Counted from the stretch's first letter, positions 1-8,272 are shown. The stretch is 64,000 bases of DNA from Pokkaliibacter sp046614695 (GCF_046614695.1 NZ_JBKKHQ010000010.1:61159-125158), one strand, 5' to 3'. Notes: generated by a model not told the origin, from the letters alone. Numbers and translations are program-made.

Positions 1-1
1 C

Positions 2-1654
2 CTCAAGGCCCTGCCCGGCGTCAATGTGATCCAGCAGTCCACTCCCGGCTCGCTGACCAACGTTCGCCTTCGCGGCCTGAGCCAGCGATTTGTGCAGATT
101 GTTGTTGATGGCGTGCCGATTAATGACCCCTCGACCACAGACGGTAGCGCTGATATCGGCAGCCTGCTGGTGAATGATATTGAGCGCATCGAGATTGTCC
201 GTGGTCCGCAAAGTGCTCTCTGGGGAAGCGATACTATCGGCGGTGTGGTGCACATCATTACGCGCTCTGGCGGAAAAAATCAGACTCATCTGCGTGCAGA
301 AGTTGGTGATAACCATACCCAGACCCTGGGCATTTCAGGTCAGGGCACCTCCGGAAACGGCCGGGTGGAATACGGCTATGGCTTATCCGGTATCAATGCC
401 CACCCATTTTCCTCGCTGGATTCCGACATGGGGAATCACGAACGTGACGGCCAGACCGGGCGTCAGGCCAGTGGCCGACTGAAATTCAACATGACAGACG
501 ACTGGGACCTGCGCCTGAACCTAAGTCATAACTTCAGCCGCCTGGACTACGATGGCTATGATCCGGTCACCTTTACCCAGACTGATAATGGTGATCGCGC
601 GGATTCCGAAATCAACTCTGCCCGCCTGGAAACTAATTTCAGTGCGCTGGGTGGCGATCTGGAAAACCGTATCGGCTTCAGTCACTCAACCACCCTGCGT
701 AACTACCTGAATGCTTCCGGTGATTACGACTATGATGGCTCAACCAACCAGCTGGACTATCAGGGCCAGTACCATTTTGGCATCAGCGCCCTGCCCTCAC
801 TGGATAACAGCGTCATTGTCGCACTCGAGCACAAAAGTGCAGATTTTGAGAGCACCTACAGTGATCATCAGGAAGATGACAGCGACTCCTGGGTGGCGGA
901 ATACCGTGCGGATATCGGCGATGACATTAACCTGAGCCTCAGCCACCGCGAAGACGATAACCACAACTTCAACAACACCCGCACCTCACGCGTGGCAGCG
1001 TCCTGGAACCTGTTGCCCGACACGCGTCTTCACACCAGCTATGGCACCGGCGTCAAGAATCCCAGCCTGTATCAGTTATTTGATGCCTATTCGGGTAACT
1101 CTGAGCTGACGGCACAGAAAAGTCAGGGTGGGGACATCGGTCTTGAGCAGAAGCTGGGTGACTGGGTCGTGGATGCCACCTGGTTTAGTAACCGCGTCAA
1201 AAACCAGATTGATTACAGCTACACGACCTATCGCTACTACAATGCCGATGGCATTACCCGCAGCTCAGGTCTGGAGCTGTCGGCGAAAGGCAAGGTGACC
1301 GATCAACTGGATCTTAACCTTTCCTATACCTATACCGATGTGGATAACGATCAGGACCGCAGTGCACTGCTGCGTCAGCCATGGCATGAAGCCTCTCTCT
1401 ATGCTGACTATCGTTTCTCCGGTATGCCACTGGCGGTGAATACCGGCATTACTTATCGCGGCAGCCGTGAAGACACGGGAGATCACAACATGCCCGCCTA
1501 CACACTGGTAAATGTTGCCGGTCGTTATGACCTGGACGACACCTGGCAGCTAACGGCCCGTGTCGAGAACCTGTTCAACCACGAGTATGAAGAACTCTAC
1601 GGTTACGGTACCCAGGACCGGGCGTTCTATCTGGGCATCAATGCCAACTTCTGA
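2..1654 (+). CDS. btuB: TonB-dependent receptor, BtuB-like (5' end missing)
   Basis: Outer-membrane TonB-dependent receptor, probably for cobalamin or a related corrinoid. The gene enters from the left edge, so the signal peptide, TonB box and start of the plug are outside the window; the frame is open from base 2 and the first in-frame GTG (26) is internal. What remains holds the second half of the plug (LRGLSQRF, VVDGVPIND, IEIVRGPQSALWGS, GGVVHIITR) and a full beta-barrel ending in NLFNHEYEELYGY and a C-terminal Phe, as expected for Bam-inserted barrels. The length and plug motifs fit the BtuB family. The substrate is inferred from the BtuF/C/D-like genes that follow and overlap; heme or siderophore uptake cannot be excluded. 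A cobalamin riboswitch, if present, would lie upstream of the window. Confidence 0.85.
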   Translation, partial: LKALPGVNVIQQSTPGSLTNVRLRGLSQRFVQIVVDGVPINDPSTTDGSADIGSLLVNDIERIEIVRGPQSALWGSDTIGGVVHIITRSGGKNQTHLRAEVGDNHTQTLGISGQGTSGNGRVEYGYGLSGINAHPFSSLDSDMGNHERDGQTGRQASGRLKFNMTDDWDLRLNLSHNFSRLDYDGYDPVTFTQTDNGDRADSEINSARLETNFSALGGDLENRIGFSHSTTLRNYLNASGDYDYDGSTNQLDYQGQYHFGISALPSLDNSVIVALEHKSADFESTYSDHQEDDSDSWVAEYRADIGDDINLSLSHREDDNHNFNNTRTSRVAASWNLLPDTRLHTSYGTGVKNPSLYQLFDAYSGNSELTAQKSQGGDIGLEQKLGDWVVDATWFSNRVKNQIDYSYTTYRYYNADGITRSSGLELSAKGKVTDQLDLNLSYTYTDVDNDQDRSALLRQPWHEASLYADYRFSGMPLAVNTGITYRGSREDTGDHNMPAYTLVNVAGRYDLDDTWQLTARVENLFNHEYEELYGYGTQDRAFYLGINANF

Positions 1655-1673
1655 TGAGGTAACGCGCCGGGCG

Positions 1674-2579
1674 GTGACAGGGAAAGCAGCCCTGACTCAT
1701 CGCTTTCGCGCCATTCCAGCCTGCGGGCTGATGCTGCTGGCCGCCCTTGACCCGGCACTGGCCAGCAGCGCTCCTTCAGCCACTCGTGCCCCCTTCACGC
1801 GAGTGGCTTCCCTGAATCTCTGCACCGATATTCTGGCCAGTCAGTGGCAGCCCGACAGTCTGATTTCACTTTCTCCTCTGGCGGGTGATCGCGCGCTTTT
1901 TTCTGGCATCAGACCTCCTCAGGCGCTCATCAGCGCAACGGATGCAGAATCTATCGCGGCACTCAAACCCGATCTGCTGATCGCCGATAGCTTTGGTCAG
2001 GCACAAAGTCTCAACGCACTACAAGGATTGGGTTATGAGCTCTATCGGCTGCCAGCCCTCACGGACTTTGCCTCGGCACTCCATCGGCAGGCAGCACTGG
2101 CGACAACCCTTGGCATCACCCGCGGGGAAGTTAAGCAGAGGCTGGCGCCCATTGAGCAACAACTTCAGTCGCTCATACCTCAGGGGCAGCAGCGTCGCGC
2201 TATCGTGCTCCAAAACGGTGGCTGGATTCCCGGCACAGGCGGCCTTGAGGATGACTTGCTCAGGCGTACGGGACTGGTGGATGCCCGTCCTGCAGACAGC
2301 CGGGGATGGCAGAAAGCCGACGCTGAACGCATTATCAGCCTCAGCCCTGAGGTGTTGATTCTTCTTACTTCACCGGAGAGCGGCCCCGGGCTTGGGCAGT
2401 CGTGGCTTAAGCAGGACTGGATTCGTCGCGGCCACTGGCAACAGATTCCCCTGAATGAGGCCGGCCTTGGCTGTGGCGACCAGCGTGCCTTTGATACCCT
2501 GTGGCGCCTGAATCATATTCTCGGTGAGTCACTCCAACACCAACCCATAGCTGAAACCACCGGAAATTCTTCTCCATGA
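1674..2579 (+). CDS. btuF: ABC transporter periplasmic binding protein, BtuF-like
   Basis: Periplasmic substrate-binding protein of the helical-backbone type used by cobalamin and siderophore importers. The GTG at 1674 is chosen because it gives a normal signal peptide (basic MTGKAALTHRFR, then a hydrophobic stretch ending ALA) and has GAGG about 14 bases upstream. The ATG at 1641, overlapping the receptor stop, gives an unusually long N-region and is the main alternative. The mature protein begins with the family signature RVASLNLCTDILA and has a second lobe ending in a conserved CGDQRAFDTLWRLN region. It ends in an ATGA overlap with the permease gene, so the two are translationally coupled. 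Cobalamin as ligand is inferred from context. Confidence 0.75.
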   Translation: MTGKAALTHRFRAIPACGLMLLAALDPALASSAPSATRAPFTRVASLNLCTDILASQWQPDSLISLSPLAGDRALFSGIRPPQALISATDAESIAALKPDLLIADSFGQAQSLNALQGLGYELYRLPALTDFASALHRQAALATTLGITRGEVKQRLAPIEQQLQSLIPQGQQRRAIVLQNGGWIPGTGGLEDDLLRRTGLVDARPADSRGWQKADAERIISLSPEVLILLTSPESGPGLGQSWLKQDWIRRGHWQQIPLNEAGLGCGDQRAFDTLWRLNHILGESLQHQPIAETTGNSSP

Positions 2580-3565
2580 AATGGCCCTTGTCAGACCAGA
2601 CTCTGAACCTGAGATCACAGCGGTTACTACTCGCTGTGGTACTGCTGGTGTTATCGCTGGTCTCATTAATGATGGCACCGGGCGGTCAATTGGCCGTGCC
2701 AACGTCAGACACCCTGTCGATCGTGCAGGAGCTGCGCCTGCCGCGTCTGCTTCTGACGATTCTTTGCGGTGGCAGCCTCGGACTGGCGGGCGCTGCACTT
2801 CAGGGTTACAGCCATAACCCGTTGGCAGATGCAGGGCTGCTGGGGATCAATAGCTGGGCCGCTCTTGGGGCGGTGATTGCCTTTTATTTTGGCCCGGTGG
2901 CGGTACTGGCCTGGTGGATGCCTTTGGGCGGAATGATCGGTGCCGGTGTTGGATTGCTCGCCCTTGCCCTGATTGGTCGACGCCAGCTGTCGATGACTTC
3001 CTTTATTTTGACCGGCGTGGCATTGACCGCGCTGGCATCCTCCCTCACCTCCCTGGCGTTAAACCTTGCCCCCAATCCCTTCGCGGCCATGGAGCTCATC
3101 TACTGGCTGATGGGTTCAACGACGGACAAGGGCTTATCCCAGGTACTGCTGATTACCCCTTTCGTGCTGGTGGGTTGGATTATTCTCCTGAGTACAGGCA
3201 AGGCACTGCATGCCTGGAGCCTGGGCCAGAGTGTGGCCCGCACGCTGGGGGTGAAGCCGGCCACACTCCACAGAAAATTATTGCTCGGCTGCGGTTTATG
3301 CGTGGGTGCCTCCATCGCCATGACCGGCGCCATCGCCTTTGTCGGGCTGGCCGTCCCGCACCTGCTGCGCCCCTGGGTTCGCGGGCGGGCTGATCACTTG
3401 CTGTGGCACTCGACACTCGGCGGGGCTCTCTTGCTGGTCGCCGCCGACCTGATCTGCAAAATAGCCAGCAGTACCACAGAACTTCGCCTCGGCGTCGTGA
3501 CCGCCCTGCTCGGCAGCCCCTTTCTCTTTATGCTGCTTTACCGCCAGCGCGGAGGCCTGCAATGA
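2576..3565 (+). CDS. btuC: ABC transporter permease, FecCD/BtuC family
   Basis: Inner-membrane permease of a type II importer, the BtuC role. The 329 residues and roughly ten hydrophobic segments are typical. Visible family motifs are VQELRLPRLLLTILCGGSLGLAGAALQG near the N-terminus, GLLGINSWAALGA, and the C-terminal GLAVPHLLRPWVRGRADHLL coupling region that contacts the ATPase, followed by TTELRLGVVTALLGSPFLF. It overlaps the upstream binding-protein gene and the downstream ATPase gene by 4 bases each (ATGA), which indicates one tightly coupled operon. BtuC is preferred over FecC-type iron permeases only because of the adjacent BtuB-like receptor. Confidence 0.85.
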   Translation: MKWPLSDQTLNLRSQRLLLAVVLLVLSLVSLMMAPGGQLAVPTSDTLSIVQELRLPRLLLTILCGGSLGLAGAALQGYSHNPLADAGLLGINSWAALGAVIAFYFGPVAVLAWWMPLGGMIGAGVGLLALALIGRRQLSMTSFILTGVALTALASSLTSLALNLAPNPFAAMELIYWLMGSTTDKGLSQVLLITPFVLVGWIILLSTGKALHAWSLGQSVARTLGVKPATLHRKLLLGCGLCVGASIAMTGAIAFVGLAVPHLLRPWVRGRADHLLWHSTLGGALLLVAADLICKIASSTTELRLGVVTALLGSPFLFMLLYRQRGGLQ

Positions 3566-4320
3566 CAACAACAGCCTCGCCGGTACTGTCGATCTCTGAT
3601 TTATGCACACCCCCAAGCACGGGCTTCGCCCTCAAGCATATTCAACTGACGGCTCACGCCGGAGAACTGGTGGTTTTGCTGGGTGCCAATGGCGCAGGAA
3701 AGTCGACTCTGTTGCGGACTATCGTTGGCGAAATGGAAGCAACGACCCATCACTTTGTCCGTCCTGAACAGATCAGCTATCTGCCACAGGAACGTTTTTG
3801 CGCCTGGCCTTTACCAGTGAGAGAAGTCGTCGCCTTAGGATTATTGCCAGCCCAGTCACCCAACAGTCATCACCCGCGGGTCGATGCAGCTCTTCAGCGT
3901 TGCGACTGCCTGCCACTGGCCGACAAGCCTATTAATGCACTTTCTGGTGGGGAACAGGCGCGAGCACTTCTGGCCCGCGCACTGGCCAGTGAAGCGCCAC
4001 TACTTTTGGCGGATGAACCTTTAGCGGCGCTGGACCCTGCCCACCAGCTGGAAATGCTTGAGCGATTACAGGTGGAAGCCCATCAGCACCAGCGAGCAGT
4101 CATCGTTGTGCTGCATGATCTCGCACTGACCGCACGTTTTGCCGATACCGTCGTATTGCTTCATCAAGGTGAAGTGCTCGCTCAGGGCAGCGTTGAAGAG
4201 GTGATGACACCGGCATTACTGGCACAGGCCTATCAGGCGGAGTTTGAGGTTGAACTTACCAGCACGCCACCGCGTGTGCAGATCCTGCGGGCAAAAAAGA
4301 GTCGCGAAGAAGAAGGCTAA
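3562..4320 (+). CDS. btuD: ABC transporter ATP-binding protein, BtuD-like
   Basis: Cytoplasmic ATPase that drives the importer. The start at 3562 overlaps the permease stop and has GGAGG at 3551-3555; an upstream extension in the same frame runs through btuC and is not used. The 252 residues contain Walker A GANGAGKST (about residue 42), a Q-loop (SYLPQER), the LSGGEQ signature, Walker B LLLADEP and the switch His in VVLHDLAL. It is the last gene of the four-gene uptake operon and converges on the minus-strand gene ending at 4337. The 16-base gap between them holds no obvious terminator. Confidence 0.88.
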   Translation: MTTTASPVLSISDLCTPPSTGFALKHIQLTAHAGELVVLLGANGAGKSTLLRTIVGEMEATTHHFVRPEQISYLPQERFCAWPLPVREVVALGLLPAQSPNSHHPRVDAALQRCDCLPLADKPINALSGGEQARALLARALASEAPLLLADEPLAALDPAHQLEMLERLQVEAHQHQRAVIVVLHDLALTARFADTVVLLHQGEVLAQGSVEEVMTPALLAQAYQAEFEVELTSTPPRVQILRAKKSREEEG

Positions 4321-4336
4321 AAGTCGTTACCCACCT

Positions 4337-5488
4337 TCAGGCATCGGCAGGAATGGAAAAGCGCAACGGGTCTTCATGCTTCTGCCAAGGCACAGAGAAG
4401 TGACCGTCAACCCAGCCTTCAGGCACCGCTTCAAGGGTGGAAAACTGCCAGGCGGGCTGTTTGTCCTTATCAATCAAGAGTGCACGCACTCCTTCCTGAA
4501 ACTCACCCAACCGACAGCAATTCACTGAAAGCGCCAGCTCCTGTCGAAAGGCCTGAGCCAGTGACCAGTGACGGCCTCGTGCATGGATGGCAAATACCAG
4601 TGCCGCCGTCCCCGGACAACCTTTTCGGGCAGTCTCCAGCGACTGACTCCACCACTGCTGCAACGACGTATCGAAGGTCTCAGATAATGCAGGCGCATCC
4701 AGTAATGCTTGCCACTGTTGCTGCTGACCTGGTTGATCCAACACCGAGTTAATTGCCTGAGCCAACGCAAAGAGTGGCGAAGGCTCTTGGGAATAATCCA
4801 GAGACAACCCCAGCAGGCAATCTTTGGCCTGAGCCAGATGCTCAGCGGGATTCTCACTCCAGGCAATGGCGGCCAGCGCCTCAAGCAAGACCTGAGGTTG
4901 CTGTTGACCCATAAAGCGATCCGCCAGCCCGGCCTTGATTGCATCTGCGGCACTGATACGCGCACCGGTCAGTGCCATAAAAAGCCCAAGCTTTCCGGGA
5001 ACTCTTGGCAAAAACCAGCTTGCTCCCACATCAGGATAGAGACCAATGCTGATTTCCGGCATCGCCAGCAGTGAATCCGTTGTCACCAGGCGAATCGCAG
5101 CACCGGCGAAAAGCCCAAAGCCGCCGCCCATAACGATGCCGCGACCAAAGCACACCAGCGGTTTTTTGTAGGTATGAATCAGGTAGTCGAGCTGATATTC
5201 CTGCGCGAAAAAGTGCTCCGCGTAGGCATTACGCGTCCCCGTACTGGCGACCATCGACTCATAGAGTTTGACGATATCGCCTCCTGCACAGAAGGCTTTC
5301 TCCCCCTCGCCCTGAATCCACACCAGACGAATTTCCGGGTCATGCTGCCATGCCCGCAAACTGTGCTCGATTTGCTCAGACATGCTCAGGCTCAATGCAT
5401 TGAGCTTTCGTGGCACCGCCAACGTGATGACGCCAATCGCACTACCATCCTCACAAGGCAGTCGCTCAAAACGGACCTCTGAAGTCAT
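4337..5488 (-). CDS. Enoyl-CoA hydratase/isomerase family, probable 3-hydroxyisobutyryl-CoA hydrolase
   Basis: Crotonase-fold enzyme of the longer ECH_2 type (383 residues against about 260 for simple hydratases), the group that includes 3-hydroxyisobutyryl-CoA hydrolase of valine degradation. The oxyanion-hole segments are visible: AFCAGGDIVKLYES and MGGGFGLFAGA. They are followed by PEISIGLYPDVGASWFLPR, where the Glu of PEISIG and the Asp of YPDVGASW match the catalytic positions known for HIBYL-CoA hydrolases. The ATG follows a strong GGAGGG ribosome site. It faces the btu operon and lies downstream of the deoxyribosyltransferase-like and thiolase genes on the same strand. With the liu genes nearby, a branched-chain acyl-CoA role is likely. 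Confidence 0.75.
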   Translation of the reverse strand: MTSEVRFERLPCEDGSAIGVITLAVPRKLNALSLSMSEQIEHSLRAWQHDPEIRLVWIQGEGEKAFCAGGDIVKLYESMVASTGTRNAYAEHFFAQEYQLDYLIHTYKKPLVCFGRGIVMGGGFGLFAGAAIRLVTTDSLLAMPEISIGLYPDVGASWFLPRVPGKLGLFMALTGARISAADAIKAGLADRFMGQQQPQVLLEALAAIAWSENPAEHLAQAKDCLLGLSLDYSQEPSPLFALAQAINSVLDQPGQQQQWQALLDAPALSETFDTSLQQWWSQSLETARKGCPGTAALVFAIHARGRHWSLAQAFRQELALSVNCCRLGEFQEGVRALLIDKDKQPAWQFSTLEAVPEGWVDGHFSVPWQKHEDPLRFSIPADA

Positions 5489-5559
5489 GGCATCCCTCCA
5501 CTATCCAGATCAACTCTCGGATAAGCACCAGCAATAAAGAGCAAACGGCTCAACATCAT

Positions 5560-6081
5560 TTACTGACGAATCGAAGCCAGCACCTGTTTAAAGGCTTCAA
5601 GGTGGGCAGGAACACTCATGGGGTCTGCCGGGACAATGACCACCGGCGCCTCAAGCGCTCCCACCATCATAAGGTTGTCCACCATCTCAAAACCTTCGAC
5701 AGCCATGCCATCGGCATCTCGCCCGGCGTTCGCTGTATTCGCGCGAGCCTCATAGAGCGCTTCACACAGGGTATAACCGAAAAGGCGCGCTCCCCGGGCT
5801 TGCATATAACCCATCTCAAAGGCAGTGCCATTGTCCATGCCGATACCTCTGAAAGGTGTCATATTGGCAATCATGAGCTGGCAACCTTCCATCAAATGAC
5901 AATTCCCCTGGTAGATGGCAACGCCTTCACGAAAGCTATTCTCGCCGGTAATTTCAACGCCATTATCGAAGGGGAAAACCCCCTCAAAACCAAACTCAGC
6001 ACATAAGGCTTTTTTGCCTTCGCCAAGCTGCTGCGCTTGCGGATGAAAGACATCAGGTCCGGCGATGTATAGGCGCATCAT
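5560..6081 (-). CDS. Nucleoside 2-deoxyribosyltransferase family protein
   Basis: A 173-residue protein opening with MMRLYIAGPDVFHPQA, the glycine/aspartate nucleotide-binding start of the nucleoside 2-deoxyribosyltransferase family, which exchanges bases between deoxynucleosides or hydrolyses the N-glycosidic bond. Further family features are MIANMTPFRGIGMDNGTAFEMGYMQA, where the Glu of FEMGY corresponds to the catalytic nucleophile, and a C-terminal strand with VVIVPADP. AAGGAAG lies just upstream; either of the two adjacent Met codons could be used. It sits about 70 bases upstream of the crotonase gene and 100 bases downstream of the thiolase gene on the same strand. A nucleotide-salvage or house-cleaning role is inferred. 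Confidence 0.75.
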   Translation of the reverse strand: MMRLYIAGPDVFHPQAQQLGEGKKALCAEFGFEGVFPFDNGVEITGENSFREGVAIYQGNCHLMEGCQLMIANMTPFRGIGMDNGTAFEMGYMQARGARLFGYTLCEALYEARANTANAGRDADGMAVEGFEMVDNLMMVGALEAPVVIVPADPMSVPAHLEAFKQVLASIRQ

Positions 6082-6181
6082 GGCAGGCTTCCTTATCTAA
6101 AGGATTCCAAAAGGTAGCGGCAATCCTAACCTTCAGCATAGAAGCCTGCATTGAACTGAATCAATCCTCTCGGCCGGGCAA

Positions 6182-7417
6182 TTAGTCGCACTGACGTTCA
6201 ATAGCGATAGCAGTCGCCTCTCCGCCGCCAATGCACACAGCAGCGATACCTTTACTCACATTCTGGCGCTCCATAGCATGCAGCAAGGTCACAATAATGC
6301 GCGCCCCTGAGGCACCAATCGGATGACCCAGAGCACAGGCTCCACCGTGGATGTTTACTTTACTGCTCTCCAGCCCCAGCTGACGCATAGCCAGAATCGG
6401 CACCAGCGCGAAAGCCTCATTGATCTCGAAAAGTTCAACCTCACCAAGAGACCAGCCAGCACGCTCTACAACCTGGCGAATGGCACCAACCGGCGCATGG
6501 CAAAAGTCACCAGGGGTTCCTGCAGACGTCGCATGAGCGACAACTCTCGCACGCACGGGAAAATCGAGGGCTTTGGCTTCACGATACCGACCAAGAATGA
6601 GAGCGGCTGCACCATCAGAGATACTGCTGGCGTTACCGGCAGTAATGGCGCCGCCTTCGGCAAAAGCCGCTGTAAGCTGGGGAATCTTTTCAACGGAGGC
6701 CTTACCAGGTTGCTCATCGCTGATATAAAAATGCTCTCCCCCGCTATCCCGAGGCACTGGCGCAATCTCGGCACTAAATAGCTCATTGCTTACCGCATGC
6801 TGCGCCCGGCGCAAAGATTCAATGGCATAGGCATCCATAGCTTCACGGGGCACACTGCTTTCATCCGCAGTTTTTTCCGCGTGAACTCCCATGGACTTAC
6901 CGTCATAGGCATCTTCAAGACCATCCAGAAACATATGATCCAGCACTTTTTGATGCCCCATACGCAAGCCTTTGCGTGCCTTGGGCAAGAGATAGGGGGA
7001 CTGGGTCATGGACTCCATACCGCCGCTGGCGATAAAAGAGGCGTAGCCACTTCGAATCCCGTCCACACCCAGCATCACCGCTTTCATACCGGAGCCGCAC
7101 ATTTTATTGACTGTCGTACAACCCACTTCACGCGGAATACCCGCCAGTAACGAGGCCTGACGTGCCGGCGCCTGACCTAAACCCGCGCTCAACACACAGC
7201 CCATATAGACTTCACTGAGCAACTCCCCCGTCAGCCGGGAATCCTTAAGCGCCGCCTGCAAGGCAATACTGCCAAGCTCCGGCGCAGCATGGGCACTCAA
7301 GGTGCCCTGAAAGCTGCCCATCGGCGTGCGCCTGGCGCTCAGAATAACAACATCGGTATCCGCAAAATCCAGTGACGTTGCCGGTGCATGGGAAGCGTTA
7401 TTTTTCGAATGACTCAT
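6182..7417 (-). CDS. atoB: Acetyl-CoA C-acetyltransferase (thiolase)
   Basis: Thiolase that condenses two acetyl-CoA or cleaves acetoacetyl-CoA. The 411-residue protein has the acyl-accepting Cys in TVNKMCGSGMKAV (about residue 100), the loop GNASSISDGAAALIL, NEAFA, the His in GGACALGHPIGASGAR, and the C-terminal Cys in CIGGGEATAIAIE. All three active-site regions are intact. The ATG at 7417 is preferred over the GTG one codon upstream because it is correctly spaced from AAGGAGGG. The gene lies back to back with the leucine operon across the putative sRNA region. Together they could pass acetoacetate carbon to acetyl-CoA, although no CoA-transferase gene is in view. Confidence 0.9.
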   Translation of the reverse strand: MSHSKNNASHAPATSLDFADTDVVILSARRTPMGSFQGTLSAHAAPELGSIALQAALKDSRLTGELLSEVYMGCVLSAGLGQAPARQASLLAGIPREVGCTTVNKMCGSGMKAVMLGVDGIRSGYASFIASGGMESMTQSPYLLPKARKGLRMGHQKVLDHMFLDGLEDAYDGKSMGVHAEKTADESSVPREAMDAYAIESLRRAQHAVSNELFSAEIAPVPRDSGGEHFYISDEQPGKASVEKIPQLTAAFAEGGAITAGNASSISDGAAALILGRYREAKALDFPVRARVVAHATSAGTPGDFCHAPVGAIRQVVERAGWSLGEVELFEINEAFALVPILAMRQLGLESSKVNIHGGACALGHPIGASGARIIVTLLHAMERQNVSKGIAAVCIGGGEATAIAIERQCD

Positions 7418-7570
7418 CACACCCTCCTTAACAGGGCCTACGCACTGTTTTCAGGCTATTTGAGCAGTCCTTTATCGCTGAACCTCAAGGAAGACAACTC
7501 CCTGAAGTTCACAGTAAGGGTTTGAAACAGCGAAGAAAGTTGTCAGATGGCATGTCATGCCCCCAGAAAG

Positions 7571-7779
7571 CAAAAAACCCAGAAGCAATGAATGCTCTGG
7601 GTTCTTGGCAAGTGGACAGCCAGGAGGTTTGCCGTACTCGCCTATGGGCCACTGATCTGCGGGATTTTATTTTTATTTTTTCCGCATTAATTCTTAGTCT
7701 TTATCTTACGCTTACGTTTCCGTAAACGCTCAGCGGTATGGAAGTCACTATGCCTTGCCGCTTGCGTCACGTTAACTAG
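7571..7779 (-). ncRNA. Putative small RNA, copy A
   Basis: Not a recognised family. Read on the minus strand, a -10-like TAGACT (7785-7790) is followed by about 200 bases of non-coding-looking sequence that ends in a terminator hairpin plus T6. The element resembles copy B (8017-8211) in order and sequence: a shared GGCATAGT-ACTTCCA block; an 8-bp hairpin at 7709-7728 whose loop is GAAA (CGTTTACG/CGTAAGCG with one G-U pair); an A-rich loop (AAAATAAAAATAAAATCC, identical in both) closed by TGCGG/CCGCA at 7658-7686; and an AACCCAGA/TCTGGGTT-type terminator. A third hairpin unique to this copy (7607-7633) displays ACCUCCU in its loop. Promoter and ends are estimated. A short Arg/Lys-rich reading frame crosses the hairpin, so a dual-function RNA is possible. 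Confidence 0.5.
7572..7603 (-). terminator. Rho-independent terminator of sRNA copy A
   Basis: On the minus strand, AACCCAG pairs with CTGGGTT, with a further 4-bp inner stem (AGCA/TGCT) and a 5-base loop, followed directly by TTTTTT at 7572-7577. It would insulate the downstream thiolase gene, whose start is about 155 bases further on. Confidence 0.75.
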
Positions 7780-7784
7780 ACATT

Positions 7785-7790
7785 AGTCTA
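7785..7790 (-). promoter_or_regulatory. -10-like box of putative sRNA copy A
   Basis: TAGACT on the minus strand. It aligns with TATACT of copy B inside a shared block of pattern TAkACTAnnGTCTArTTAA. No convincing -35 hexamer is visible, so the promoter assignment rests mainly on conservation between the two copies. Confidence 0.35.
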
Positions 7791-8016
7791 AAACGCACTT
7801 TTACCGATACTTTATTGCAATCAATCCCAACCTAAAAACCTCGAAGACACGGGACTTTTCGCAGCGTTCAGGATTATCAAAAGAGTTTTTTAAAAAATTG
7901 AGCGACCTCCGGAGAGCCTGTCTCAGAGGCTGCTTTTACATCAGAGACAATTCAGACAGTCATCTGGATAAATAGAGCAATACAAGATTCCACGCGGGTT
8001 TGCGAACCCCAGATAG

Positions 8017-8211
8017 CAAAAAACCCAGAGGACTTGCATCTCAAGTTCTCTGGGTTCTCAGCACATGTGTGCTTACTTGGCCTACTGTTTCCGGATTTTA
8101 TTTTTATTTTCCCGGCTGAGCATTTCTTGCTTTTATTCTTCGTTTACGCGCTCGTAAACGACCAGCGGCTTGGAAGTAACTATGCCTACCTGCGCGGATG
8201 CTTTTAATTAG
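8017..8211 (-). ncRNA. Putative small RNA, copy B
   Basis: Second member of the pair, about 440 bases from copy A and in the same orientation. The minus strand shows TATACT (8217-8222), the shared GGCATAGT-ACTTCCA block, and a perfect 8-bp hairpin CGTTTACG/CGTAAACG (8141-8160, loop AGCG). Copy A has a G-U pair in this stem where copy B has A-U, so pairing is kept despite the change. The A-rich loop follows, closed by CCGG/CCGG (8091-8115), then a 15-bp terminator hairpin with T6. A 64-codon frame (8104-8298) crosses it, but its start lies upstream of the presumed promoter. The function is unknown. It is transcribed away from liuR, 97 bases from the liuR start. Confidence 0.5.
8018..8056 (-). 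terminator. Rho-independent terminator of sRNA copy B
   Basis: A continuous 15-bp stem (AACCCAGA with TCTGGGTT outside, GGACTTG with CAAGTTC inside, one G-U pair) and a 5-base loop, followed on the minus strand by TTTTTT (8018-8023). It is one of the strongest terminators in the window and sits where no protein gene ends, which supports a short non-coding transcript. Confidence 0.8.
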
Positions 8212-8216
8212 ACGAT

Positions 8217-8236
8217 AGTATACTGTTAGCGCTAAC
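8217..8236 (-). promoter_or_regulatory. -10-like box and 12-bp palindrome upstream of sRNA copy B
   Basis: TATACT on the minus strand (8217-8222) is preceded, two bases away, by the perfect palindrome GTTAGCGCTAAC (8225-8236). The palindrome would fall between the -35 and -10 positions, a typical repressor site. Copy A lacks it, so the two copies may be controlled differently. The binding protein is unknown. Confidence 0.4.
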
Positions 8237-8272
8237 CTGGCGTTTTTGAAACAATTTAAACGCCCTTTCAGA

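Noticed and set aside
1..1654. Cobalamin riboswitch for the btu operon
   Set aside because: The receptor gene starts outside the window, so any riboswitch would also be outside; nothing to support it here.
7522..7725. Plus-strand 67-codon frame across putative sRNA copy A
   Set aside because: It runs antisense through the terminator, the A-rich loop and the hairpin, has no ribosome site, and is not conserved in copy B.
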